A stretch of 64,000 nt of DNA from JAAYTD01 sp964472015 (GTDB lineage Bacteria; Bacteroidota; Ignavibacteria; Kapaibacteriales; UBA2268): assembly GCA_964472015.1 (NCBI GenBank), contig CAYYIP010000001.1:62001-126000 (forward strand), in the 5' to 3' direction. Position numbers and translations under genes: made by a program. Under the pieces are notes generated by a model. It made no database searches. It saw nothing but the letters and a program-made list of their open reading frames with translations, and was not told the DNA's origin. The number at the start of each line of letters is the position of its first letter. The first letter of the stretch is position 1. Shown here one piece after another: positions 38,940 to 48,492 of the stretch.

Positions 38940-40352
38940 ATGAGTAATAATAAAAAAGAAGAACTTTTAGAATTAGAAGTTGATAGTATTGGCTTTGAAG
39001 GAATATCTATTGCAAGAAAAAATGACCGTGTATATTTTGTTCGTAATGGAGTCCCAGGCGATATAGTTATAGCACAAGTACAAAAAAAACATAAAAATTA
39101 TACTGAAACGCAAATAAAGAAGTTTATAAAAAAATCGGAGTTTCGAATTGAAGTTTTTTGTAAGTATTTTGGAATATGTGGAGGATGTTCATGGCAATGT
39201 TTAAAATATGAAGAACAATTAAAATGGAAAAAAATGCATATCATTGATGCTTATAAGCATATTGGAAAATTAGAAAATGTTTTTTACTATGATACATTAG
39301 CTGCAAATAAAATAAGAAATTATAGAAACAAAATGGATTTCTCTTTTTCTGCAAATCGATGGTTAACAAAAGAAGAAATAGATTCTGAATTAGAGTTAGA
39401 TAAAACTTTTGCTTTGGGGTTACATATACCTAACTGTTATGACAAAACTCTTGATGTAGAAAGATGTGAAATACAAAACAAAGAATGGAATAAAATATTA
39501 CAAAGTATAAGAACAAAAGCAAAAAATATAGGTGTGACTGCCTTTAATACTTATACTAAGAAAGGATTTCTTAAAGGATTATGTTTACGACATTCGTTAA
39601 AAGACAATGAAACTATGTGTATTTTAGTTACAAATTCAGTTGAAATGAAAGAAGATAAGATTTTTTTAAATTGGTATAATAATGAATTAAAAAATATTTC
39701 GTCTAATATTGTATCTATAATACATATAATTAACACAAGGAATACAGTAAACACAGGCGAGATAATATCTATAATTGGCAAAGAATTTATTACTGAAAAT
39801 ATTTTGGATATAGAATTCCAAATTTCACCATTTTCATTTTTTCAGACTAATTCTTATCAATTAAATAATTTTATACAATTAATTATTGATACAACAGAAG
39901 TGAAAAAAAATGATATTGTTTGGGATCTTTATTGTGGAACGGGTTCTATAACACTACCTATATCAAAATATTGTAAACAAGTTTACGGAATAGAATTAAT
40001 AGAGTCTGCAATATACGATGCAAAAAAGAATGCAAAACTTAATAATTTAACTAATACTTATTTTTATACTGCTAATTTACATAATAAAAAAATACCTAAC
40101 TTATTAAATACATTAAATAGACCAGATATTATCATTCTTGATCCTCCTCGTAGTGGAATTAATAGAAGTCTACTAGAACATTTATTAACAATAACACCAA
40201 ATAAAATAGTATACGTAAGTTGTAATCCTGCAACACAGGCTAGAGATTTAGCAATATTAAAAGATAAATATAATATAGTAGAAGTTCATTCTGTTGATAT
40301 GTTTCCCCATACATATCATATAGAAACAATAACAAAATTAGAAAAAAAATAA
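38940..40352 (+). CDS. rlmD: TrmA/RlmD-family RNA uridine C5-methyltransferase
   Basis: The 470-residue protein has an N-terminal TRAM RNA-binding domain (about 10-70), then the 4Fe-4S motif CKYFGICGGCSWQC with a fourth Cys further on in VERCEI. Next come the SAM-binding WDLYCGTGSITLPI, the catalytic DPPRSGIN and the nucleophile Cys in YVSCNPATQARD. It methylates a uridine in rRNA (position 1939 or 747 of 23S in E. coli homologues); which position cannot be told. It is the first gene of a plus-strand run with thiH. Candidate -7 boxes occur at 38860-38867 (plus) and 38792-38799/38813-38820 (minus), all without convincing -33 boxes. Confidence 0.88.
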   Translation: MSNNKKEELLELEVDSIGFEGISIARKNDRVYFVRNGVPGDIVIAQVQKKHKNYTETQIKKFIKKSEFRIEVFCKYFGICGGCSWQCLKYEEQLKWKKMHIIDAYKHIGKLENVFYYDTLAANKIRNYRNKMDFSFSANRWLTKEEIDSELELDKTFALGLHIPNCYDKTLDVERCEIQNKEWNKILQSIRTKAKNIGVTAFNTYTKKGFLKGLCLRHSLKDNETMCILVTNSVEMKEDKIFLNWYNNELKNISSNIVSIIHIINTRNTVNTGEIISIIGKEFITENILDIEFQISPFSFFQTNSYQLNNFIQLIIDTTEVKKNDIVWDLYCGTGSITLPISKYCKQVYGIELIESAIYDAKKNAKLNNLTNTYFYTANLHNKKIPNLLNTLNRPDIIILDPPRSGINRSLLEHLLTITPNKIVYVSCNPATQARDLAILKDKYNIVEVHSVDMFPHTYHIETITKLEKK

Positions 40353-40435
40353 AATATTTTAAAAATTATAAATTATATATATTATTATATATATTAACTA
40401 TATAAATTGAATAAAATAAAAAATAAAAAGTAAAA

Positions 40436-41542
40436 ATGAAATTCATAGATATATTAAAACAATATAATTGGCAAGAAATTGAGAAAAAAATAAAAACAGT
40501 TACTTCTCAAGATGTACAAAATACATTAGAAAAATCTACTTTATCTATCTCAGATTTTATAAATTTAGTATCACCAGCAGCTGAGTCTTTTTTAGAAATT
40601 ATGGCTCAAAAAAGTCGTGAAAAAACACAGCGTAGATTTGGAAAAACTATACAATTATATATACCTCTTTATTTATCAAATATATGTACAAATCATTGTG
40701 TTTACTGTGGCTTTAATGCTAATAATAAAATAAACAGAATGATATTAAATGATGAGCAAATATTAAGAGAAATAGAAGTAATAAAAGCAATGGGATATGA
40801 ACATATATTATTAGTAACAGGTGAATGCAAACAAAAAGTAGGAGTTAAATATTTAGAAAATGCAATAAAATTAATAAAACCATATTTTTCATTAATATCT
40901 GCAGAAATACAGCCTTTAAAAACTGATGAATATAAAAGACTTATAAATGTTGGATTAAATTCCATATATATATATCAAGAAACTTATAATAAAGAAAATT
41001 ATAATACATATCATCCAAAAGGTAATAAAAGTAATTTTGAATATAGATTAGAAACTCCTGAACGCTTAGGTAATGCTAATATTTATCGAACTGGATTAGG
41101 AATTTTACTAGGATTAGAAAATTGGCGTGTAGAAGCTTTTTTTATGGCCTTACACTTACAATTTTTACAAAAACATTATTGGCGTACAAAATATTCTTTA
41201 TCTTTTCCAAGATTAAGACCACATAAAGGTAAGTTTCAACCTATGTATCCTGTAAGTGAATATGAATTAGCACAACTTATATGGGCTTTTAGACTATTTG
41301 ATGAAGAGGTTGAAATATCTTTATCAACACGTGAATCTAGTAAATTTAGGGACAATATGATGACTTTGGGAATAACTGCTATGAGTGCAGGTTCTCGAAC
41401 TGATCCAGGTGGATATTCTATATCTACTGATGAGTTAGAACAGTTTGAAGTAAATGATAATAGAACAGCTAATGAACTTGAAACAAAAATAATAGAATAT
41501 GGTTATGATGCAGTTTGGAAAGACTGGGATAAATCGTTATAA
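40436..41542 (+). CDS. thiH: 2-iminoacetate synthase (radical SAM)
   Basis: This 368-residue radical SAM protein has CxxxCxxC in SNICTNHCVYCGFN. It reads through ThiH landmarks: RFGKTIQLYIPLYLSN, ILLVTGECKQKVG, SAEIQPLKTDEYKRL, IYQETYNKENYNTYHPKG and SLSFPRLRPHKG. ThiH cleaves tyrosine to dehydroglycine and p-cresol to supply the thiazole of thiamine. No thiG, thiS or thiF is beside it. The related menaquinone enzymes MqnC/MqnE were considered but the QETYN stretch and length favour ThiH. It lies between rlmD and the hpnC-like gene on the same strand. Confidence 0.9.
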   Translation: MKFIDILKQYNWQEIEKKIKTVTSQDVQNTLEKSTLSISDFINLVSPAAESFLEIMAQKSREKTQRRFGKTIQLYIPLYLSNICTNHCVYCGFNANNKINRMILNDEQILREIEVIKAMGYEHILLVTGECKQKVGVKYLENAIKLIKPYFSLISAEIQPLKTDEYKRLINVGLNSIYIYQETYNKENYNTYHPKGNKSNFEYRLETPERLGNANIYRTGLGILLGLENWRVEAFFMALHLQFLQKHYWRTKYSLSFPRLRPHKGKFQPMYPVSEYELAQLIWAFRLFDEEVEISLSTRESSKFRDNMMTLGITAMSAGSRTDPGGYSISTDELEQFEVNDNRTANELETKIIEYGYDAVWKDWDKSL

Positions 41543-41596
41543 TAATTTATTTTTATGTAATACATTTTTTATTATATAGTTATATATTTAATTTTT

Positions 41597-42505
41597 ATGT
41601 TAATAACAACTAATAAATTAAAAGAACTCACAAAAATAGATGGTGGATGTTTTAAAGTTTCAAATGTAAATGAAGCCTTTAAATTTTGTAAAAAAATTGC
41701 ATATGGTCATTATGAAAATTTTCCTGTCGGTTCAATATTAATCTCCAAACGTTTAAAAAAACATTTTTTTGCAATATACGCTTTTGCAAGAATAGCTGAT
41801 GACATAAGTGATGAACTTACTAGAATAGAAACAGCACAAGACGCTATATATTATTTAGATAAATTTAATAAATGTTTAGAATTTATATATTCAAATGAAA
41901 TTGAAAATATTAAAATAAATAATCCTATTTTTTTATCTTTAAAACAAACAATCAAAATTTTTAATATTGAAATATCACCTTTTAAAAGATTACTAGAAGC
42001 TTTTAAAAGTGATATTTTATTTAAAAGATTTGATAATTTTGACAATTTAATGTATTATTGTAATAACTCTGCAAATCCAATAGGCGAATTACTTTTAAAG
42101 ATACACAATGAATGCACCAGTACTAATTTAAGTCTATCTAACAAGATATGTACAGGATTACAATTAATTAATTTTTGGCAAGATATATCTATTGACTTAG
42201 CACGCAATCGTTCATATATTCCAAAAAATATAGAATTAAAATATAATTCAAAAGATAATAAAGAAAAATTACTAAACGAATTATATTCTTATACTAAGAA
42301 TTTAATGTTAGAAGGAAGTAATCTATTAAAAAATATAAATAATTTTAGATTTAAACTAGAACTTGCGTTTATTATTGCTGGCGGTAATAAAATAATGAGT
42401 AAAATAGAAAAAAAAGGTATTAATATATTTAATGAACGTCCAAAAATACAAAAAATAGATAGTTTTAAGATTATAATTAATGCCATAAAATTATTATATA
42501 AGTAA
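41597..42505 (+). CDS. hpnC: Squalene/phytoene synthase family protein, HpnC-like
   Basis: The 302-residue protein belongs to the trans-isoprenyl diphosphate synthase/squalene-phytoene synthase family. The N-terminal YGHYENFPVGS followed by FAIYAFARIADDISDE (first aspartate-rich motif) and the second motif QDISIDLARNRSYIP match HpnC, the hydroxysqualene synthase of the HpnCDE route to squalene and hopanoids. HpnD and HpnE are not nearby, so a full hopanoid or squalene pathway must be elsewhere or absent. The gene is followed by a penicillin acylase-like gene after 50 bases. Confidence 0.75.
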   Translation: MLITTNKLKELTKIDGGCFKVSNVNEAFKFCKKIAYGHYENFPVGSILISKRLKKHFFAIYAFARIADDISDELTRIETAQDAIYYLDKFNKCLEFIYSNEIENIKINNPIFLSLKQTIKIFNIEISPFKRLLEAFKSDILFKRFDNFDNLMYYCNNSANPIGELLLKIHNECTSTNLSLSNKICTGLQLINFWQDISIDLARNRSYIPKNIELKYNSKDNKEKLLNELYSYTKNLMLEGSNLLKNINNFRFKLELAFIIAGGNKIMSKIEKKGINIFNERPKIQKIDSFKIIINAIKLLYK

Positions 42506-42555
42506 ATATAATTTATAATTTAATATAAAAATACTATTTTATAACTAACAATAAA

Positions 42556-45060
42556 ATGAAAAAACATCGTTGGATATTTTCTATATTATTTTTAATATTG
42601 TTAATAAGCATTTATTATTTCTTTTTAGATATATATAATCGTTCTATAAAAACAAAAGAACAGGCAATATCTGTTGATTGTATAGATAACAACATAAATA
42701 TTTACAAAAATTCACAAGGAATTATTCACATAGTCTCCCAAACAGACAAAGATTTATTTTTTGGATTGGGTTATATTCATGCTAAACAACATTTATGGCA
42801 AATTTGTATTAATAGACGTATAATAAAAGGAACTGTTGCTGAAATATTCGGAAAAGAATATTTAAAATCAGACTATTATATGCGAATTATAGCAATAGAT
42901 AAAATATCAAAAGAATTATATAAAAATTCAGATGAAGAAACAAAAATTATTTTAAAAAAATATACTGATGGAATAAATACCTATATAGAACAAAATAAAG
43001 GAAAATATTCTATTGAATTTAATACTTTGCACTATACTCCTGAAAAATGGACACCCGAAGATTGTTTTGCAATACAAAGATATTGGGCTTTTTTATTAAG
43101 TCCTGGTTTTACAACAGATATAGCTTTATCAGAGATTTGTTTAAAAATAGGATTTAATAAAACACAAGAATTAATACCAGATTATAGTGCGAATTTTCCT
43201 TTTATAATAGATAATTCTAGTAACATATTAGAAAATAGTCAAATTTTATTAAATAAAAATTTAAAAAAGAAAAAAACAACAAGAAAGTCGCGGCTTGCTT
43301 CTATCGAATTATCAAATATTCTGTATGAAATAAATAATACTTATAAAAAATTAAATAAAATAAGTTCTAATTTAGGTAGTAATTCTTGGGTTATAAACAA
43401 GCCAAAAAATAATAGAATTAAAGCACACGCAATATTAGCAAATGATTTTCATTTCCCAGCTAATGCACCGTCTATGTTTATGCAAATTCATATAACGTCG
43501 CCGGGATATAATGTTACAGGTATAACAATGCCGGGGATGCCTATATTTTTATGTGGTCGTAATAATCATATTTCTTGGGGAACAACAAGTATGAGGTTGG
43601 ATGACGTTGATTTTTTTACAGAGAAATTAAATAATAAGCAAGACCATTACTTTATTAATGAAAAAGAATTAAGACCTATAAAGGAATATTTAGATACTAT
43701 ACGTATAAAAAATAGGCCTGAGAAAGTATTTTACATACGAAAGACAAATACATCACGTATTTTATCAGATATACAACAATTTAGTAATAATAATTCAAAA
43801 AAAACACTTTATAAAAATAATATAATAACTTTTAGATGGACAGGCACTGAATTAAGTAATGAACTTAATATTGGTTTAAAAATTATGCAAGTTAGTAGTT
43901 GGAAGCAATTTAGTAATATTGTCAAAAATTGGAAAGTTCCAGGTGTTGTTTTTTCTTTTGCTGATAAAGCAGGAAATATAGGCATGATACCAGCAGGCAT
44001 AATTCCAAAACGAGGTATTACTGCAACTCCAAATTTTATATCAGATATATGGATTAATACAAATAAGTGGCAAGGTTTTTATAAATACAACTTTAATTCA
44101 ATTTATAATCCAAAAAATAAGTATATTATAAGTGCAAATAATGCTGTTCAAAATAATTTACCTTACCATTTATCGTCTTATTGGGCAATTCCAGAACGTG
44201 CACAAAGAATAAAAGAAATATTATCTGGAGGCGAATTTTATACATTTAGAGAAGCTCAATATATGCAAAATGATATATTATCAATATATGCAAAAGAACA
44301 AATAAATACAATTTTATATATATTATTAAAAAATATAAATCTATTTAATAAAGAAGAAAAAAAAGCTTATTACAAATTAAAAAAATGGGACTTTGTAATG
44401 AGTACAAAATCAACAACAAGTACAATATATAATAAATTCTTAGATAATCTTTTATATAATGTTTTTGCTGATGAATTAGGTAGTTATTTTTATAAAAGAT
44501 ATCTAGAAACAGGTGAAATGCCATTAAGAAAATTAAATGAGGTATTAAAAGATACTAACTCTATTTGGCTAAATAACATTAATACAAATTTATCTGAAAC
44601 TCTTGAAACAATAGTAATTAATAGTTTTAAAAAAACATTAAAGGATTTAACAAAAATATTTAATAGTTCTGATTCTGATACTTGGCATTATAGTAAAATG
44701 CGTACATTAACAATAAAAAGTCCTTATTTTAAAAGAAATAAAATTGAAAAAAGAATTAATAATATATCAAAAATTGGCACAACATTTATTATTGGTGGAA
44801 ATTCAACGACTATAAATGTAAGTGAATCAAATAGTAATAATTTTTCTGAAATACGAACTATTCCTGTTATGCGTTTTATAGCTGATATGAGTGATACAGT
44901 AGTTTATTCAGTTTTAGCAGGTGGAAATTCTGGTGATTTAATAAGCCCTAATTATTCTGACCAAGTAAATCTTTGGAAAATAGGTGCTTATTTAAAAATT
45001 TCAATAACACCGAACGTAGATAACTCTTTTTTACCTTATGTTAAATTTATCAAAAAATAA
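42556..45060 (+). CDS. Penicillin acylase-like (Ntn hydrolase) enzyme
   Basis: The 834-residue protein starts with one N-terminal membrane segment (about residues 8-24), fitting a signal anchor or uncleaved signal. Family features are GLGYIHAKQHLWQ, a spacer region, and the self-processing site LGSNSWVINKPK, where the serine after Asn would become the N-terminal nucleophile of the beta subunit. Later NDFHFPANAPSMFMQIHI and WGTTSMRLDD follow. Members hydrolyse amides such as penicillins, acyl-homoserine lactones or other N-acyl compounds; the natural substrate here is unknown. It precedes the GT2 gene, whose ATG at 45068 follows after 7 bases. Confidence 0.8.
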   Translation: MKKHRWIFSILFLILLISIYYFFLDIYNRSIKTKEQAISVDCIDNNINIYKNSQGIIHIVSQTDKDLFFGLGYIHAKQHLWQICINRRIIKGTVAEIFGKEYLKSDYYMRIIAIDKISKELYKNSDEETKIILKKYTDGINTYIEQNKGKYSIEFNTLHYTPEKWTPEDCFAIQRYWAFLLSPGFTTDIALSEICLKIGFNKTQELIPDYSANFPFIIDNSSNILENSQILLNKNLKKKKTTRKSRLASIELSNILYEINNTYKKLNKISSNLGSNSWVINKPKNNRIKAHAILANDFHFPANAPSMFMQIHITSPGYNVTGITMPGMPIFLCGRNNHISWGTTSMRLDDVDFFTEKLNNKQDHYFINEKELRPIKEYLDTIRIKNRPEKVFYIRKTNTSRILSDIQQFSNNNSKKTLYKNNIITFRWTGTELSNELNIGLKIMQVSSWKQFSNIVKNWKVPGVVFSFADKAGNIGMIPAGIIPKRGITATPNFISDIWINTNKWQGFYKYNFNSIYNPKNKYIISANNAVQNNLPYHLSSYWAIPERAQRIKEILSGGEFYTFREAQYMQNDILSIYAKEQINTILYILLKNINLFNKEEKKAYYKLKKWDFVMSTKSTTSTIYNKFLDNLLYNVFADELGSYFYKRYLETGEMPLRKLNEVLKDTNSIWLNNINTNLSETLETIVINSFKKTLKDLTKIFNSSDSDTWHYSKMRTLTIKSPYFKRNKIEKRINNISKIGTTFIIGGNSTTINVSESNSNNFSEIRTIPVMRFIADMSDTVVYSVLAGGNSGDLISPNYSDQVNLWKIGAYLKISITPNVDNSFLPYVKFIKK

Positions 45061-45067
45061 ATATCCA

Positions 45068-46006
45068 ATGAAAGTTAGTATAGTTATAGTTACTTATAAT
45101 AGATGGACAGAATTAAGAAATACAATTAACGCTTATCTTAACCAAACTTATAAAAATATAGAAATTATAGTATTAGATAATGCATCTACTGATGAAACAG
45201 CTGATAAATTTATAAAAGAATTTCCAATGGTAAAATATATTTATTTACCTGAAAATTTTGAAATAAAAGCAGCTAATATAGGTATGTATATGGCATCTGG
45301 AGAAGTTATTTGGCGAAGTGATGATGATTCTCACCCATTAAAAAATAATTGTATAGAACAAGTCGTAAATATTTTAGAAAAACATAAAAATATAGATATT
45401 ATTTCTACGGAAATTATACTACCTAATTCTAATAATCATATTATAGATTGGTATCCATTTAAAATTAATAAAAATAAAGTTCCAGAAGAAGGCTTTATAT
45501 CAAATTATTTTATGGGAGGTGGAGTAGCAATAAGAAAAAAAGTATTTGATACAATAGGTGGATTCTGGGGATTTGGACATGAAGAAATAGATTTTTCAAC
45601 TCGTGCTATTCTAGCTAATTTTACAATAAGATATTTTCCTAATATTATTTCTGTTCATAATGTTGCCATGAACAATAGAGACTCAGCATGGCGATGGATA
45701 CAAATGTCAAAACAACATATAAGATATCAATTTAAATATTTTAGATTTTTACGTGCATCTTATAGAGCTTTTATTGTTGCCATTACTAAAATATTACAAG
45801 GAATATATCAAAAAAGGAATCCTATAATAATGTTTGAATGTATAGTTGCTATGTTTTATTCTGGCTTAACAACTTTAATAAATGAACATAAACCAATAAA
45901 AGATAAACAGAAACTTTATGAAATTACATTAAATAGTAGTATTTTAAAAAGTGAATTTAAATATATCAAAACAAGCATAAAAACAAAATTTAAGAAAAAT
46001 AAATAA
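45068..46006 (+). CDS. Family 2 glycosyltransferase
   Basis: The 312-residue protein has the GT-A start VSIVIVTYNRWTELRNTIN, VLDNASTDETA, and the acidic DDDSHPL in place of a DxD motif. Further on GGVAIRKK, WGFGHEEIDFSTRA is the usual ED-type acceptor region. It has C-terminal hydrophobic segments (about residues 225-275) that may attach it to the membrane. Start M11 of the longer frame (45068) is chosen because the earlier ATG at 45038 would overlap the acylase gene and add ten residues ahead of MKVSIVIVTYN. It likely transfers a sugar to a lipid or polysaccharide; donor and acceptor unknown. The gene ends the plus-strand run. Confidence 0.85.
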   Translation: MKVSIVIVTYNRWTELRNTINAYLNQTYKNIEIIVLDNASTDETADKFIKEFPMVKYIYLPENFEIKAANIGMYMASGEVIWRSDDDSHPLKNNCIEQVVNILEKHKNIDIISTEIILPNSNNHIIDWYPFKINKNKVPEEGFISNYFMGGGVAIRKKVFDTIGGFWGFGHEEIDFSTRAILANFTIRYFPNIISVHNVAMNNRDSAWRWIQMSKQHIRYQFKYFRFLRASYRAFIVAITKILQGIYQKRNPIIMFECIVAMFYSGLTTLINEHKPIKDKQKLYEITLNSSILKSEFKYIKTSIKTKFKKNK

Positions 46007-46051
46007 TTCAAAAATTATTATAAAAAAAATTAAATATCAAATTAAAATATT

Positions 46052-47071
46052 TTATAAATTTAATATATCCAAAACTTTATCCGGAATAATTGCCTGTTTA
46101 GCATCTACTTTTGATGCTTTTGGATCATAATGAGTTTCTACCATAACTCCATCTGCACCAAGTTGAAGAGCAGCGTTCGAAATATTAACAACAAAGTCAC
46201 TTATACCACAAGAATGTGACGGATCAAATATTACCGGTAATTTTGTTTTTTCTTTTAATTCTAAAATAGAAGCAAGGTCGGGCGTAAATCTTAAAGTAGA
46301 ATCTATTTGTTCAAAAGTTCTTATACCTCTTAAACATAAAATAATATTATTATTTCCTGCTTGTAATATATACTCTGCTGCTTGCAAAAATTCACTAATT
46401 GTTGCAGAAAAACCACGTTTTAATAATACTACTTTTTGTGTTTTTGCAGTTAATTGTCCTATTGATTTTAAAAGTCCATAAGAAGTCATACTACGTGAAC
46501 CTATTTGAACAATATCTATAAGATCATAATTCCTTTCTAAATGTTCTACTTCCAAAACTTCTGTAACCGTAAACATATTATATTTTCGTGCTGCTGAATA
46601 TAATAGTTTAACACCTTCATCTCCTAGTCCTTGAAAAGAATTTGGTGAAGTACGAGGTTTAAAAGTACCTCCACGTAAAAATTTTATACCACATTGTATC
46701 AATTGTGCTGCTATTTTATCTATTTGATAATAAGATTCAACAACACAAGGACCAGCTATAAAAATAGGTCTACGTTTTAAATAATCTTCAATACTATTTA
46801 ATTGTTCCAATTTATAATATTGGCGTTTAGAATCATCAAATATTAAATTAAATAATTTTTTTATAAAAACAGGATTTAAGGAATTCGAGTTTTCTATAAA
46901 ATTATTAATAATTTCTTTTTCTCTTACTTCATCTAATACTGGTAAATGATGTTCTATTTTATTTTGTATCAAACTATTAGTTATTTGTTTACGAGATTGC
47001 AGTAATTTTATTAATTCAACATCTATTTTATTTATTTCTTCTCTAAGTGCTTTTATTTCACTATTCATCAT
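46052..47071 (-). CDS. aroA(G): Bifunctional chorismate mutase/DAHP synthase
   Basis: The 339-residue protein carries an N-terminal AroQ-type chorismate mutase (about residues 1-85; EIKALREEINKIDVELIKLL, KIEHHLPVLDEVREKEI). It is fused to a type I-beta DAHP synthase with IAGPCVVES, LRGGTFKPRTSPNSFQGLG, VTEVLEVEHL, DIVQIGSRSMTSY, CLRGIRTF and VIFDPSHSCG. It makes 3-deoxy-D-arabino-heptulosonate-7-phosphate, the first step of aromatic amino acid synthesis; the mutase part acts later and also as a sensor in the Bacillus-type enzyme. The fusion of this kind is the AroA(G) form. No other aro genes are adjacent. It is on the minus strand, converging with the GT2 gene. Confidence 0.92.
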   Translation of the reverse strand: MMNSEIKALREEINKIDVELIKLLQSRKQITNSLIQNKIEHHLPVLDEVREKEIINNFIENSNSLNPVFIKKLFNLIFDDSKRQYYKLEQLNSIEDYLKRRPIFIAGPCVVESYYQIDKIAAQLIQCGIKFLRGGTFKPRTSPNSFQGLGDEGVKLLYSAARKYNMFTVTEVLEVEHLERNYDLIDIVQIGSRSMTSYGLLKSIGQLTAKTQKVVLLKRGFSATISEFLQAAEYILQAGNNNIILCLRGIRTFEQIDSTLRFTPDLASILELKEKTKLPVIFDPSHSCGISDFVVNISNAALQLGADGVMVETHYDPKASKVDAKQAIIPDKVLDILNL

Positions 47072-47174
47072 TAAAAGGAAATTAAAAATTAAAAAATATT
47101 TTAAAAGATAATTAAAAAATAATTCAAATATATAAAAAAGATACTAAACGACATTTATTAAAACTTTATAAAAC

Positions 47175-47207
47175 AATAGCCGATGTATATAAAATTCATC
47201 GGCTATT
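47175..47207 (-). terminator. Terminator after the lipoprotein gene
   Basis: Perfect 11-bp arms (AATAGCCGATG, 47175-47185 and 47197-47207) with an 11-base loop lie 78 bases after the lipoprotein gene's stop on the minus strand, with a short T-rich tail. Confidence 0.7.
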
Positions 47208-47284
47208 ATTTTTTAATTTTACATCAACAAATAGAAAATTATTATTCAACATTATTATTTGTTATTAAATATAATAATTATCTT

Positions 47285-48319
47285 TTATCTTCTGCCTCCA
47301 CTAGACCGACTGCCTGACGAAGAAGACGAACTACTTCTATTTGAACCTGCAGAAGAACGTTCAGCACCACTACTACGACTACTATTACTTGGTGTAGAAT
47401 AACTACTTCTGTTATTACTTGAACCAGAAGAACCATAACTGCTACGGCTATTAGATGAAGAAGTTTGACTACTCCTTGATGACGAAGAACTATTGTTATA
47501 GGAACCACTTCTATAATTATCTTGCTTAGGTGCTGTTACTTTACTGTCTGTTCTTGTTGTAGAACTAGTCGTTGCTTCTATTGTTCTTGTTGTATTTGTA
47601 GTAGTTCTTCCTACTCCACCACTACTTGACGTTGTACGCGTTGTTGCTTCTCTATTTGAGCTTGACGACGTGCGCGTCGAAGGTGCATAATTACTATTAC
47701 TACCTGTATAATTACCTCTAGTTGTTGTAGTATAAGTTCCACGAGTAGCACCACTAGTGGTACGAATTGAACGAGGACTTGCTACGTAATCACTATAATG
47801 TGGTTTATAATCGTAGTAATAATCATAATACGGCGGATACCAATAATGATACGGTCTATAATAATATGCATAAGGATCAAAACAATAATGAGGATAATAA
47901 GGATAGTAAGGATAATACCAAGAACTAAACCAAGGATCATACATTCCAAAATAATAATCCCAACCCCAACCTACTGAAACATAAATACCTCTTCGCCAAG
48001 ACGGATACCAATTCCAATATCTATCATAATTGTTATTTAAGTAATAATTATTTATAATAGTATTCTCTCCATCTCTTTCTATTTCTGTTGTTGTAGGTGT
48101 AAAAATATCAGTTCCTATAATACCACCATTAAAATTTTCAACATTTATATTATTTTGTTCGGTGGTATAGTTGTCGTCTTGTAAAACTTTTTGATGATTA
48201 TCTTGCGATGAAGTATTTGTATAGCTAAAATGGTCTCTACTATACTCACTACTCCCTGTTACACAACCTTGAAGTATAATTGCAACGATTATTACAAGTA
48301 AATAAATAATCTTTTTCAT
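47285..48319 (-). CDS. Tyr-rich, Ser/Arg-tailed lipoprotein
   Basis: The 344-residue protein has a lipobox (hydrophobic helix MKKIIYLLVIIVAIILQGC, Cys at residue 19), so it is predicted to be lipidated at the outer membrane or surface. A central segment (about residues 95-180) is very rich in Tyr, Trp and Pro (WYYPYYPYYP, HYWYPPYYDYYYDY). The C-terminal 170 residues are almost only Ser, Thr, Gly, Asn and Arg, ending SSGGRR, an intrinsically disordered tail. No known domain is apparent; such proteins are often given only generic annotation in Bacteroidota. It follows prfB on the same strand after 173 bases. Function unknown. Confidence 0.7.
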   Translation of the reverse strand: MKKIIYLLVIIVAIILQGCVTGSSEYSRDHFSYTNTSSQDNHQKVLQDDNYTTEQNNINVENFNGGIIGTDIFTPTTTEIERDGENTIINNYYLNNNYDRYWNWYPSWRRGIYVSVGWGWDYYFGMYDPWFSSWYYPYYPYYPHYCFDPYAYYYRPYHYWYPPYYDYYYDYKPHYSDYVASPRSIRTTSGATRGTYTTTTRGNYTGSNSNYAPSTRTSSSSNREATTRTTSSSGGVGRTTTNTTRTIEATTSSTTRTDSKVTAPKQDNYRSGSYNNSSSSSRSSQTSSSNSRSSYGSSGSSNNRSSYSTPSNSSRSSGAERSSAGSNRSSSSSSSGSRSSGGRR

Positions 48320-48492
48320 TTTGAGTACCTCCAGAACAAATTATTAAAGTTATTAAAATAGCTAAATTAATTTAGACTTTTGATCTTTTATTATATTACG
48401 TAAATAAGTTACATTTTGTTATACAAAATACAAAAAAAAATGTATATAAACAAAAAAATATTTAAATACATTTATTTTTGATAAAATACGAA

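Noticed and set aside
40353..40435. TPP riboswitch in front of thiH
   Set aside because: The gap is only 83 bases, almost pure A/T, and lacks the conserved THI-box core.
45038..45067. Upstream ATG for the GT2 gene overlapping the acylase gene
   Set aside because: The GT2 fold begins at MKVSIVIVTYN (45068); the extension is not family-like.
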